In this document: positions 16,167-24,575 of the stretch, one piece after another
Layout of the letters: every line of letters begins with the position of its first letter
How positions within the stretch are numbered: the stretch's first letter is position 1
Origin: Actinopolyspora saharensis
GTDB lineage: Bacteria > Actinomycetota > Actinomycetes > Mycobacteriales > Pseudonocardiaceae
Direction of reading: 5' to 3'
NCBI RefSeq assembly: GCF_900100925.1
Contig: NZ_FNKO01000002.1
Location: 248,001 to 312,000, forward strand
DNA length: 64,000 bases
Notes under the pieces: generated by a model
Databases searched by the model: none
Seen by the model: the letters and a program-made list of their open reading frames with translations, nothing else
What the model was told of the DNA's origin: nothing
Translations under genes and position numbers: made by a program

Positions 16167-17666
16167 TCAGTGCATCGTCGGAATGGTGAAGCTGGCGTCC
16201 TCCTTGCGCCCGGAGGGCCAGCGGGAGGTGACGGTCTTGGTCTTGGTGTAGAAGCGGATGGAGTCGGGGCCGTGCTGGTTCAGGTCCCCGAATCCGGAGC
16301 GCTTCCAGCCGCCGAAGGTGTGGTAGGCGATCGGCACGGGGATGGGCACGTTGATGCCCACCATCCCGGTGTTCACCCTTCCGGCGAACTCGCGCGCCGA
16401 GTCCCCGTCCCTGGTGAATATCGCCACCCCGTTGCCGTACTCGTGCTCGCTGGGCAGGCGCAGCGCCTCCTCGTAGTCGGCGGCGCGCACCACCGACAGC
16501 ACCGGCCCGAAGATCTCCTCCCGGTGGATCCGCATCTCGGGGGTGACGTTGTCGAACAGGGAGGGCCCGAGGAAGAAGCCGTCCTCGTGCTCCGGCATCC
16601 GGAACCCGCGACCGTCGACCAGCAGGTCGGCGCCCTCCTGAACACCGAGCTCGATGTAGTCCTCGACCTTGCGCTTGGCCTGCTCGGTCACCAGCGGGCC
16701 GAAGTCCGCGGACTCGTCGAAGCTCGTGCCGATCCGCAGTCGCCGGACCCGTTCGCTCAGCTTCTCGACGAGCGCGTCGGCGGTGGGCCGGCCGACGGGC
16801 ACCGCCACCGAGACGGCCATGCAGCGCTCCCCCGCCGAGCCGTAACCCGCCCCCACCAGCGCTTCGACCGCCTGGTCCAGGTCTGCGTCCGGCATGATGA
16901 TCATGTGGTTCTTCGCGCCGCCGAAGCACTGCGCGCGCTTGCCGTGGGCGGCGGCGGTCGAGTAGATGTACTCGGCGATGTCGGAGGAGCCGACGAAACC
17001 GACGGCCTCGATCTCGCCGTGGGTGAGCAGCGCGTCCACCGCCGTCCTGTCCCCGTTGACCACGTTCAGCACACCCGGGGGCAGCCCCGCCTCGACGAAC
17101 AGCTCGGCCAGGCGCAGCGGCACGGAGGGGTCGCGCTCGGACGGCTTGAGCACGAAGGAGTTGCCGCAGGCGATCGCGGGGGCCGCCTTCCACAGCGGGA
17201 TCATAGCCGGGAAGTTGAACGGGGTGATGCCCGCGACGACGCCGAGCGGCTGCCGCATCGAGTAGACGTCGATGCCGGTGCCCGCTCCTTCGCTGTACTC
17301 CCCCTTGAGCAGGTGCGGGATCCCCGCTGCGAACTCGACGACCTCGAGGCCGCGCTGCACGTCGCCGCGCGCGTCCGGGACCGTCTTGCCGTGCTCGGAG
17401 GCCAGCAGCCGCGCCAGCGAGTCCATCTCCTCGTTGCACAGCTCGAGGAACCTCATCAGGACCCGTGCCCTGCGCTGGGGGTTCCAACTCGCCCACTCGC
17501 GCTGCGCCTCGGCCGCGCCGCGCACGGCCGCGTCCACCTCCTCGGCGGAGGCGAACGGCACCCTGGACCGGACGGTTCCCGTGTTCGGATCGAAGACCTC
17601 GCCCCGGTTCCCCGAGGTCCCCGCAACGCGTTTGCCTCCGATGAAGTGCTCCAGCTCGTTGGTCAT
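16167..17666 (-). CDS. mmsA: methylmalonate-semialdehyde dehydrogenase (CoA-acylating)
   Basis: A 499-residue aldehyde dehydrogenase superfamily member. It converts methylmalonate semialdehyde plus CoA and NAD to propionyl-CoA and CO2, the last step of valine degradation. Diagnostic parts are the N-terminal FIGGKRV, PFNFPAMIPLWKAAPAIACGN, the NAD-site FVGSSDIAEYIY, and the catalytic cysteine in AGERCMAVSVAV near residue 281, in the CoA-acylating subgroup context FGGAKNHMIIMPDADLD. The ATG at 17666 gives the standard MTNELEHFIGGK start. It is the first gene of the valine operon; 182 bp separates it from the acyl-CoA dehydrogenase gene. Confidence 0.95.
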   Translation of the reverse strand: MTNELEHFIGGKRVAGTSGNRGEVFDPNTGTVRSRVPFASAEEVDAAVRGAAEAQREWASWNPQRRARVLMRFLELCNEEMDSLARLLASEHGKTVPDARGDVQRGLEVVEFAAGIPHLLKGEYSEGAGTGIDVYSMRQPLGVVAGITPFNFPAMIPLWKAAPAIACGNSFVLKPSERDPSVPLRLAELFVEAGLPPGVLNVVNGDRTAVDALLTHGEIEAVGFVGSSDIAEYIYSTAAAHGKRAQCFGGAKNHMIIMPDADLDQAVEALVGAGYGSAGERCMAVSVAVPVGRPTADALVEKLSERVRRLRIGTSFDESADFGPLVTEQAKRKVEDYIELGVQEGADLLVDGRGFRMPEHEDGFFLGPSLFDNVTPEMRIHREEIFGPVLSVVRAADYEEALRLPSEHEYGNGVAIFTRDGDSAREFAGRVNTGMVGINVPIPVPIAYHTFGGWKRSGFGDLNQHGPDSIRFYTKTKTVTSRWPSGRKEDASFTIPTMH

Positions 17667-17784
17667 TCCGCTACGCACCCTTCCCCTGGGCCGCTCGCCC
17701 GCTTCCACCAATAGGAAGACAAACTTTTGGTGGCCCAATCATTCATCGATCGTGCCACCTCGCAACAGGGTGTTCTACGTCACA

Positions 17785-17796
17785 ACACGATCGTGT
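17785..17796. promoter_or_regulatory. 12-bp palindrome upstream of the valine operon
   Basis: ACACGATCGTGT is a perfect palindrome about 120 bp upstream of the mmsA ATG, in a locally AT-richer stretch that includes TGTTCTACGTCACA. It could be an operator for a regulator of the mms operon, but no regulator gene is adjacent and the assignment is inference only. Confidence 0.3.
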
Positions 17797-17881
17797 GAGC
17801 CAAGAAGGCGGACCGGAAGACTCCGGGAAAGTTCGCGCGCCACGCGATGGGCCTCGCCGGGCGACCCCGGTACACACGAGC

Positions 17882-17917
17882 GTGGGCGGGAACCCGCCGA
17901 TCCGGGTTCCCGCCCAC
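17882..17917 (-). terminator. aceA terminator hairpin
   Basis: GTGGGCGGGAACCC and GGGTTCCCGCCCAC form a perfect 14-bp stem around an 8-base loop, about 150 bp downstream of the aceA stop on its strand. There is no U-run. It would also shield mmsA from read-through. Confidence 0.75.
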
Positions 17918-18065
17918 TCGCACCATCGCGATCATCACACCCCGCCACAGGGCCGCTGGTGCGTCTCGGGTGAACGCCTGCCCACCGAGGCGTTCACGGT
18001 TCTCGTGAAGTCGTGAGATGAGAAGTTCCGTCCCGGCGCTCAGGCGCGGGAGCGGCCGCCTCGAC

Positions 18066-19388
18066 TCAGAACTGGGCCGCTTCGGTGGACCCGGACAGGG
18101 CGGTGGTCGAGGACTCGGGGTTCACGGCCATGCTGATCCGGTCGAAGTAGCCGGTGCCCGCCTCGCGCTGGTGCTTCGTCGCGGTGTAGCCGTCCTTCTC
18201 CGCCGCGAACTCCTTCTCCTGGAGGTCGACGTAGGCGGACATGTCGTCCGTGGCGTAGTTCTTGGCCAGGTCGAACATGCTGTGGTTCAGCGCGTGGAAC
18301 CCGGCCAGCGTGATGAACTGGAACTTGTAACCCATCTGGCTGAGCTCCCGCTGGAACTTGGCGATGGTGCCGTCGTCCAGGTTCTTGCGCCAGTTGAAGG
18401 AGGGCGAGCAGTTGTAGGCCAGCATCTTGTCCGGGTACTGGGCCTTGATCGACTCGGCGAACTTCCTGGCCACGTCCAGGTCGGGAGTCGAGGTCTCCAT
18501 CCAGATGAGATCGGCGTAGGGCGCGTAGGCGAGGCCGCGCTCGATGCACGGCTCGAGGCCGTTGTTGACCTTGTAGAAGCCCTCGGAAGTGCGCTCGCCG
18601 GTGACGAACTTCTGGTCCCGCTCGTCCACATCGCTGGTCAGCAGCGTGGCCGCCTGCGCGTCGGTGCGGGCCACGACCAGCGTCGGAACTCCCGCGACGT
18701 CGGCGGCCAGCCTGGCCGAGTTGAGCGTCTTGACGTGCTGGCTGGTGGGGATGAGCACCTTGCCCCCGAGGTGGCCGCACTTCTTCTCGGAAGCCAGCTG
18801 GTCCTCCCAGTGCACCCCGGCGGCACCCGCCTGGATCATGCCCTTCATGAGCTCGTAGGCGTTGAGCGCACCGCCGAACCCGGCCTCGGCATCCGCGACG
18901 ATGGGGGCCAGCCAGTGCCGGTCCTCCTGCTCCACCTCGGAGGCCTCGGGGTCCAGCGCCTCGGACCAGGCGACCTGGTCGGCCCGCTTGAGGGCGTTGT
19001 TGATCCTGCGGACCACCTGCGGGACCGAGTTGGCGGGGTACAGGCTCTGGTCCGGGTAGGTCTCGCCCGCGAGGTTGGCGTCGGCGGCGACCTGCCAGCC
19101 CGACAGGTAGATGGCCTGCAGCCCCGCGCGGACCTGCTGGACGGCCTGGTTGCCGGTCAGCGCGCCGAGAGCGTGGATGTAGTCGTTGTCCCGCAGCAGC
19201 TCCCACAGGCGCTCGGCGCCCAGCCGCGCCAGCGTGTTCTCCTCCTGCACGGAGCCGCGGAGGCGGATGACGTCACTGGCGGAGTAGGTGCGCTCGACGC
19301 CCTTCCAACGCGGGTTCGTCTCCCAGTCGTGCTGGAGGTCCTTGGCTGCCTGCAGGGCCTGTTCACGGATACCGGGTTGAGGGCTCAT
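18066..19388 (-). CDS. aceA: isocitrate lyase
   Basis: The 440-residue enzyme splits isocitrate into glyoxylate and succinate, the first step of the glyoxylate shunt used for growth on acetate or fatty acids. The family signature with catalytic cysteine, KKCGHLGGK, is near residue 201, preceded by [10 protein letters not shown]. Length fits the short actinobacterial class. The ATG at 19388 has GGAAAGG 9 bases upstream; an in-frame GTG three codons earlier is less well placed. It is divergent from a RamB-type regulator across 116 bp, the arrangement expected for acetate-responsive control. No malate synthase gene is in the window. Confidence 0.97.
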   Translation of the reverse strand: MSPQPGIREQALQAAKDLQHDWETNPRWKGVERTYSASDVIRLRGSVQEENTLARLGAERLWELLRDNDYIHALGALTGNQAVQQVRAGLQAIYLSGWQVAADANLAGETYPDQSLYPANSVPQVVRRINNALKRADQVAWSEALDPEASEVEQEDRHWLAPIVADAEAGFGGALNAYELMKGMIQAGAAGVHWEDQLASEKKCGHLGGKVLIPTSQHVKTLNSARLAADVAGVPTLVVARTDAQAATLLTSDVDERDQKFVTGERTSEGFYKVNNGLEPCIERGLAYAPYADLIWMETSTPDLDVARKFAESIKAQYPDKMLAYNCSPSFNWRKNLDDGTIAKFQRELSQMGYKFQFITLAGFHALNHSMFDLAKNYATDDMSAYVDLQEKEFAAEKDGYTATKHQREAGTGYFDRISMAVNPESSTTALSGSTEAAQF

Positions 19389-19504
19389 GGCTTTCACCTT
19401 TCCGATCGCTTGCGGCCTGTTGAGCCCAGTGTTGGTGCTGCATCAAGAAAAAACGAGGAGATACCGAGACAAAATTTTCGATTTTTTCTGCTACAGTAAA
19501 GGCC
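19389..19504 (+). promoter_or_regulatory. aceA/ramB divergent control region; ramB promoter probably leaderless
   Basis: This 116-bp spacer is strikingly AT-rich for this genome around 19466-19500, with AAAATTTT and a T-run. On the plus strand TACAGT (19492-19497) is a good -10 element, ending 7 bases before the ramB ATG (19505). Transcription would therefore begin at or next to the ATG and give a leaderless mRNA. No standard -35 is evident. The AT-rich patch is the natural site for autoregulation and for control of aceA. Confidence 0.5.
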
Positions 19505-20977
19505 ATGTCGGAGTTCACAACCGAGTCCGCGGAAGAAGCGGGAACTTTCTCCACGGAGCAGGACCTGCTGGTGTTCGGCCAGCGGCTGCGTCACATGCGC
19601 AAGGCTGCGGGGCTGACCCTCTCCGAGCTGGGCAAACGCGTGGACCGAGCCCCCTCGCAGCTCTCGCTGCTGGAGAACGGGCACCGTGAACCCAAGCTCT
19701 CGTTGCTCAGATCGCTGGCCACGGCGCTCGGCAGCACCGTCGACGAACTGCTGTCGAAGAAACCGCCGAACAGGCGCGCCGAGCTGGAGATAGCCGTGGA
19801 GCAGGCACAGCTCGACCCGCTGTACCAGCAGCTCGACGTTCCACCGCTGAAAGTCACCAAACGGGTCCCCACCGAGGTGCTGGAGCACGTGCTGGCGCTG
19901 TACGAGGAGCTGCGCCGCAGGGAGACCAAGCGGGTCGCCACCCCGGAGGAGGCCCGCGCGGCCAACGCCGACCTGCGCAGCATGATGCGCGAGCACGGCA
20001 ACTACTTCCCCGAGATCGAGAAGTCGGCGGACGGGATACTGCGCCGCGTCGGGTACCACGGGGGGCCGCTCTCCGAGGGCCTGATCCAGTCCATCGCGAC
20101 CCATCTCGGATACGGCCTGCGGTTCGTCACCGACCTGCCCCGCTCCGTGCGCTCGGTCACCGACCTGCGCCACAGGAGGATCTTCCTGCGACGCGAGTCC
20201 CTGGGCATGCACAGCCCGCGGACGATCCTGCTGCAGACCCTGGGGCACCTCACCCTGGGGCACCGGCAGCCGCGGGACTTCGCGGACTTCCTGCGCCAAC
20301 GCGTCGAGGCGAACTACTTCGCCGCGGCCGTGCTGATCCCGGAGAGCTCGGCGGTGCCCTTCCTCCGGCAGGCCAAGGCCGACCGCGACCTGGCCGTGGA
20401 GGACCTGCGCGACGTCTTCTCCGTCTCCTACGAGATGGCCGCGCACCGCTTCACCAACCTGGCGACCCAGTACCTGGACCTGGTGTGCCACTTCGTGCGC
20501 AACGACGAGACCGGGATCATCTACAAGGCCTACGCCAACGACGGGCTGGAGTTCCCCGCCGACCCCACCGGGGCCATCGAGGGGCAGCGGATGTGCCGGT
20601 ACTGGGCGGGCAGGCAGGTCTTCACCTCACCCGACCGCTACTCCACGCACTACCAGTACACCGACAAGCCGGGGGCCACGCACTGGTGCGTCGCCCACGT
20701 CGACCCCAGCCGAGGGCGCGACTTCGCGATCACGCTGGGCGTGCCCTACACGGAATCGCGCTGGTTCCGGGGACGCGAGACCACGAACCACTCCAAATCG
20801 GGCTGCCCGAACGGGGAGTGCTGCCAACGCCCTCCGACCGAACTGGCCAACCGCTGGCAGGGCATGGTCTGGCCGTCGGCCCGGGCGCACTCGCACGTGC
20901 TCTCGGCGCTGCCCTCGGACACCTTCCCCGGTGTGGACGAGGCCGACGTCTACGCGTTCCTGGAGTCGCACCAGTGA
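19505..20977 (+). CDS. ramB: RamB-type transcriptional regulator of acetate/glyoxylate metabolism
   Basis: This 490-residue protein has an N-terminal Xre-type helix-turn-helix (residues about 24-80: FGQRLRHMRKAAGLTLSELG, then SQLSLLENGHREPKLSLL). An IrrE/ImmA-like metallopeptidase-fold region follows, with its signature worn to QTLGHLTLGHR near 240. A C-terminal cysteine-containing domain includes KSGCPNGECCQRPP. This is the short-chain-fatty-acyl-CoA/RamB regulator architecture, known in corynebacteria and mycobacteria to bind upstream of aceA and other acetate genes. Its position divergent from aceA supports that role. The ATG follows directly after a -10-like element, so the message is probably leaderless. 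Confidence 0.88.
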   Translation: MSEFTTESAEEAGTFSTEQDLLVFGQRLRHMRKAAGLTLSELGKRVDRAPSQLSLLENGHREPKLSLLRSLATALGSTVDELLSKKPPNRRAELEIAVEQAQLDPLYQQLDVPPLKVTKRVPTEVLEHVLALYEELRRRETKRVATPEEARAANADLRSMMREHGNYFPEIEKSADGILRRVGYHGGPLSEGLIQSIATHLGYGLRFVTDLPRSVRSVTDLRHRRIFLRRESLGMHSPRTILLQTLGHLTLGHRQPRDFADFLRQRVEANYFAAAVLIPESSAVPFLRQAKADRDLAVEDLRDVFSVSYEMAAHRFTNLATQYLDLVCHFVRNDETGIIYKAYANDGLEFPADPTGAIEGQRMCRYWAGRQVFTSPDRYSTHYQYTDKPGATHWCVAHVDPSRGRDFAITLGVPYTESRWFRGRETTNHSKSGCPNGECCQRPPTELANRWQGMVWPSARAHSHVLSALPSDTFPGVDEADVYAFLESHQ

Positions 20978-21301
20978 CTCCAGCAGCGCTCGAGGCGGCG
21001 CCGGTCGAGCCGGTCCCGATCGGCCGGCCGCCGATCGGGACCGCCTCCACGCGGTGCTTTCATCGAACCGACGTGATGGCCCGTGCGCCGGAGCCGCGGG
21101 GAGAAGGCGCTCCCGCGCCCGCCTCGGCGGACGACTCGCCCCTGGTCTCCTCGGCCACAGCACACACGCCACCAATCCGAGCACGGTGATCCCGGCTCGG
21201 CGGCACTCCGCGACGCCCGGTCACCGAGGCACCGAACCGATCCGGCACGACCGGATCCGATCACCACGAACACCGCGAACAGCAGTGGTCACCCGCGGCG
21301 C
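20978..21301. other. intergenic region between convergent ramB and the BCCT gene
   Basis: 324 bp with no supported gene. Its only clear feature is a long hairpin at 21012-21042 close to the ramB stop. The remainder shows no repeat or ribosome site. Confidence 0.6.
21012..21042. terminator. bidirectional terminator hairpin
   Basis: GGTCCCGATCGGC and GCCGATCGGGACC form a perfect 13-bp stem with loop CGGCC, 35 bp after the ramB stop and between convergent genes. There is no U-tract. Confidence 0.75.
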
Positions 21302-22972
21302 TCACGCGAGGTGCACGCGCTCGTCGGGACGCTGCTCGTCCCCGACCGCCCGGTCCTGCCGCTCCGCCGGCCGCTCTCCCGGGGCTGCCGGATCTTCCGA
21401 GGCTTCCGGGGCTTCCGGGTCACCGGCCTCGGTGGTCCGGCCGCGCGCGTCCCCCTCCACGCGAGGACTGCGCTCCTTCGACAGGGTCTTGAAGAAGGCC
21501 ACGCAGATGCCGAGCAGCACGAGCGCGAACGGTGCCCCGATGAGCACCGAGGCCTTCTGGAGGGCGCCGAGCCCACCGGAGACCAGCAGGACGGCAGCGA
21601 CACCGGCCAGCAGGAGTCCCCAGAGGAGTCGCACCCAGACCTTGGGGTTCGGGGAGCCGCCGCTGGACAGCTCGCCCAGCACCACGGTGCCGGAATCGGC
21701 GCTGGCCACGAAGAACACCCACAGCAGCACCAGCGTGATGATCGCCAGGAGGATGGGCAGCGGGTACTCCTTGATGAACACGAACATGCCCGCGGCCGGG
21801 CTCTGCGCCACGGTCCCGGCGATGTCGGAGGCCTGCCCGTTGCGAGCCAGCTGCAGCGCCGCTCCGCCGAACACGGCGATCCAGACCATGCTGACGATGC
21901 TGGGAGCGAGCACGGTGGCTCCGACGAACTCGCGGATGCTGCGTCCGCGGGAGATGCGCGCCATGAACATCCCCACGTACGGTGCCCAGGCGATCCACCA
22001 GGACCAGTAGAAGACGGTCCAGCTCCCCAACCACTCCGTGTTGATGTCGAACGCGTCCAGCCGGAAGCTCATCGGAACGATGTTGGTCAGGTAGTTGCCG
22101 ATGCCCTCGGTCAGGACGTTGAGCTGCACGACGGTCGGGCCGACCACGAAGTAGAAGATCAGCAGCAGCGGGGCGATGAGCATGCTGATGTTGGCGATCC
22201 ACTTGATGCCGTGCTCGATCCGCGTCGTCGCCGAGATCATGAACGCCGCAGTGGTCAGGCCGAGGATCGCGAGCTGCACCCACACCCCGGTGGGCAGTCC
22301 GAAGGTCTCCCCGAGTCCCGCCGTCAGCTGCAGTCCCGCCTGCCCCAGGGCGACGGCGATGCCGAACACCACCGCCAGCACAGCCAGGACGTCGAGCGCC
22401 TTGCCCAGCGGACCGTCGACGCGGTCACCGAGCAGCGGCCGGAAGATGGCGCTGATCAGGGCCTTCTCCCCCTTGCGGTGCGTGAAGTAGGCCACGGCCA
22501 GCCCCGCTGTTGCATAGATCGCCCAGGGGTGCAAGGCCCAGTGGAAGAAGGAGTACTGAATGGCCAGTCCGGCGGCCTCCTGCGAACCCGGCTCGGCCAG
22601 GCCGAACGGAACGTTGTCGTAGTGCGACAGCGGTTCGGCCAGACCCCAGAAAATGATGGCAGGCCCCATGCCCGCCTGAAACATCATGGCGAACCAGGAA
22701 AGACGACCGAAATCGGGCTTGTCGTCGTCCTTGCCGAGTTTCGTCCTGCCGTACCTGCTCAGTCCCAGGTAGATCACGAACACGAGAAAAACGTTCGCCG
22801 CGAGCAGGAAGAACCAGCTCATATCCGAGACCACGTAGCCGAAAACCCTGTTGGTGACGACGCCGAAGTTGTTCGGCGCCAAGGCACCCCACAGCACGAT
22901 CAGCGCCGTGATCGCGACGGAGACGAAGAAAACGACTCCGACCGCGGGGCGGTTCTTTTTTGAAGTTTGCAT
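21302..22972 (-). CDS. BCCT family (betaine/choline/carnitine) transporter
   Basis: A 556-residue membrane protein with about 12 hydrophobic segments. The BCCT signature is clear: WALHPWAIYATAGLAVAYF, the tryptophan-rich SWTVFYWSWWIAWAPYVGMF in TM8 and the following RISRGRSIREFVGA. These symporters import glycine betaine, choline, carnitine or ectoine with Na+ or H+, commonly under osmotic stress. The cytoplasmic C-tail of about 65 residues is highly charged, as in osmosensing members. Substrate specificity cannot be fixed from sequence. The start at ATG 22972 (MQTSKKNRPAVG) is chosen because coding features fade upstream; its ribosome site is weak, and an ATG 11 codons earlier is possible. 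Confidence 0.9.
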   Translation of the reverse strand: MQTSKKNRPAVGVVFFVSVAITALIVLWGALAPNNFGVVTNRVFGYVVSDMSWFFLLAANVFLVFVIYLGLSRYGRTKLGKDDDKPDFGRLSWFAMMFQAGMGPAIIFWGLAEPLSHYDNVPFGLAEPGSQEAAGLAIQYSFFHWALHPWAIYATAGLAVAYFTHRKGEKALISAIFRPLLGDRVDGPLGKALDVLAVLAVVFGIAVALGQAGLQLTAGLGETFGLPTGVWVQLAILGLTTAAFMISATTRIEHGIKWIANISMLIAPLLLIFYFVVGPTVVQLNVLTEGIGNYLTNIVPMSFRLDAFDINTEWLGSWTVFYWSWWIAWAPYVGMFMARISRGRSIREFVGATVLAPSIVSMVWIAVFGGAALQLARNGQASDIAGTVAQSPAAGMFVFIKEYPLPILLAIITLVLLWVFFVASADSGTVVLGELSSGGSPNPKVWVRLLWGLLLAGVAAVLLVSGGLGALQKASVLIGAPFALVLLGICVAFFKTLSKERSPRVEGDARGRTTEAGDPEAPEASEDPAAPGERPAERQDRAVGDEQRPDERVHLA

Positions 22973-23135
22973 AGGAATCACTGTCTTCAATGTCGGGGAC
23001 ATGCGGACGGAGCGGGCGCTGTGCGCGGCCTCCGGAGCCACGACGCCGGACGTGCGCGGCGCGCTCGGACTCGACGGAGCGTTCGGGCAGTTCGTGGCCG
23101 GAACGCCGCCCGCCGCGAACGATCTCGAACGTCGC

Positions 23136-23201
23136 TCACAGCGCCCGATCGACCGGTCGGTCGAACGCCCCACCCGCTCCGAAAAACACCGAGAACGCCA
23201 T
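23136..23201 (-). CDS. candidate 21-residue upstream peptide
   Basis: An ATG preceded by GGAAGGGAGGTGTGGA opens a 21-codon frame (MAFSVFFGAGGAFDRPVDRAL) ending TGA, about 165 bp upstream of the BCCT start and just after an 18-base-stem-forming inverted repeat. The ribosome site is among the best in the window. It could be a leader peptide of the transporter gene or chance. No homology is recognisable. Confidence 0.25.
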   Translation of the reverse strand: MAFSVFFGAGGAFDRPVDRAL

Positions 23202-23464
23202 TCCACACCTCCCTTCCTTCCGCGGTCTCGCCACCGCGGAAAAGCACGATCGGGACCCATCGGAAGAATCCCGGATCAGGACGGCCGGCCCCGTAATCGC
23301 CGTTTCGGCATCCTGATCGATGTCATCCCGGATTGGGGTTCGCGAACCCCTCGGTCCATCGATCCTCTCGCTGTTGAGAAGACACGCGGTTCCGAGCCGG
23401 AACGTCGCGCGTTCCGACGCGGAACGGTTCGTTCCACTTCGCGGCGCGGGGTCAACCGCGCCTC

Positions 23465-23482
23465 GCGGCCCTGCCGGGCCGC
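23465..23482 (-). terminator. hairpin next to the LysR stop codon
   Basis: GCGGCCC-TGCC-GGGCCGC folds into a 7-bp stem immediately downstream of the LysR stop on the minus strand. It is short but very GC-rich, a plausible terminator. Confidence 0.45.
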
Positions 23483-23486
23483 GGCA

Positions 23487-24398
23487 CTACTCGCGGGGGG
23501 CCTCGTCGCCCCGCCCGCGCCGCACGAGCTCCTCGACCAACCGCACGAACTCCGCAGCCGAGGGCGAAAGCGGGCCACGACGCCAGAACAGCACCCCGCG
23601 CCGGATCACCCGCGGGCGCAGCGACATGATCGTGGCTCCCTGCTTTCCGGCCTCAGCGGCCATCGAAGCGGGCAGCAGGGTGGCTCCCGCTCCGGCGAGC
23701 ACGCTCGGCACGATCATGGCCTGGTGCGCGGTCTCCACCATCACGTTCGGACCGCCTCCCCGGGTGCCCACGGTCTCCTCGATCACCTCGCGGGTGGCCG
23801 TTCCCTTGGGAGTGCTCACCCAGTCCAGCTCGGCGAGATCGGCCGGGGTCAGCTCCGCGCGCTCCGCCGGTGCCGCCGAGGCGGGCAGCACCGCCTGGAT
23901 CTCCCTGCCGGGCAGCACCATGCTGGCGAGGTCCTCCAGCACCTCCTCCGTCGAGTCGACCATGCCGAGCTCGCACTCGCCCGCTCGCACGGCCGCCGTC
24001 ACGTCCCAGCCGAGCTCGGGGTCGGCGATGTGCACCGCCACCTTCGGGTGCGCGCGCAGGAACGATCCGACCAGCTCCGCGAGCGGGTCCACCGCCAGCG
24101 TCGTCTGCGCGACGATGTCCAACCTCCCGCCTGCCAGCCCGAGCACCTCGCGCACCGACTCGCTCGCCGTGCTCAGATCACGCATCACCTGGCGCGCGGG
24201 CTCGATCAGGGCCTCGCCCGCCGGCGTCAGGGCAACCCCCTGGGGGAGCCGGTGAAAGACCCTGCCCCCGAGCCGGTTCTCCAGCGTCGCGATCGCGTGC
24301 GACAACGAGGGCTGCGCGATGCGCAGCGTCTGCGCCGCCGCGGTGAAGCTCCCGCACTCGGCTATGGCCAGGAAGTACTCCAGCTCCCTGCGCTCCAT
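23487..24398 (-). CDS. LysR family transcriptional regulator
   Basis: A 303-residue regulator with the LysR winged helix-turn-helix at residues 1-60 (MERRELEYFLAIAECGSFTAAAQTLRIAQPSLSHAIATLE, seen in two parts) and a periplasmic-binding-protein-like effector domain from about 90 onward. The ATG has GAAGGTCGG upstream; in-frame codons before it are not convincing. LysR proteins usually regulate a divergent neighbour, but here both neighbours (BCCT transporter downstream, sulfatase operon upstream) are on the same strand, so the target is not obvious. The BCCT gene 515 bp downstream is a candidate. The ligand is unknown. Confidence 0.88.
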   Translation of the reverse strand: MERRELEYFLAIAECGSFTAAAQTLRIAQPSLSHAIATLENRLGGRVFHRLPQGVALTPAGEALIEPARQVMRDLSTASESVREVLGLAGGRLDIVAQTTLAVDPLAELVGSFLRAHPKVAVHIADPELGWDVTAAVRAGECELGMVDSTEEVLEDLASMVLPGREIQAVLPASAAPAERAELTPADLAELDWVSTPKGTATREVIEETVGTRGGGPNVMVETAHQAMIVPSVLAGAGATLLPASMAAEAGKQGATIMSLRPRVIRRGVLFWRRGPLSPSAAEFVRLVEELVRRGRGDEAPRE

Positions 24399-24470
24399 GC
24401 ATCCGACCTTCCACTCGCCGTGCTCGTCGACCGGCAGGACCCTGCCTCCCGGACCGGGACCGCTCACGGG

Positions 24471-24519
24471 GCGCCGTGCCCGCGGGACCCCGCCGTGGCG
24501 GGTCCCGCGGGCACGGCGC
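24471..24519 (-). terminator. very long perfect hairpin after the sulfatase operon
   Basis: GCGCCGTGCCCGCGGGACCC (24471-24490) is matched exactly by its reverse complement at 24500-24519, a 20-bp perfect stem around a 9-base loop that can itself pair further. It lies 57 bp downstream of the formylglycine-generating enzyme stop and before the LysR start, so it terminates the sulfatase operon. Confidence 0.85.
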
Positions 24520-24575
24520 GAGCCGCCCGAGCGTCCACCGCGGACGACGCGGTCGACGCACCGGGCGAAGCGCCG

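Larger units (their letters stand above)
17667..18065. other. 400-bp region: mmsA promoter side and aceA terminator
   Basis: Both flanking genes read leftward. The part next to mmsA contains the perfect 12-bp palindrome ACACGATCGTGT (17785-17796). The middle holds the aceA terminator hairpin. No reading frame with a ribosome site was found. Confidence 0.6.
22973..23486. other. 514-bp region upstream of the BCCT gene
   Basis: Both flanking genes read leftward. Contents: the LysR terminator at the right end, the inverted repeat TTCCGCGGT-N6-ACCGCGGAA (23218-23241), and a 21-codon candidate leader frame at 23136-23201. The BCCT promoter should be here but no convincing -35/-10 pair was identified. 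Confidence 0.5.
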
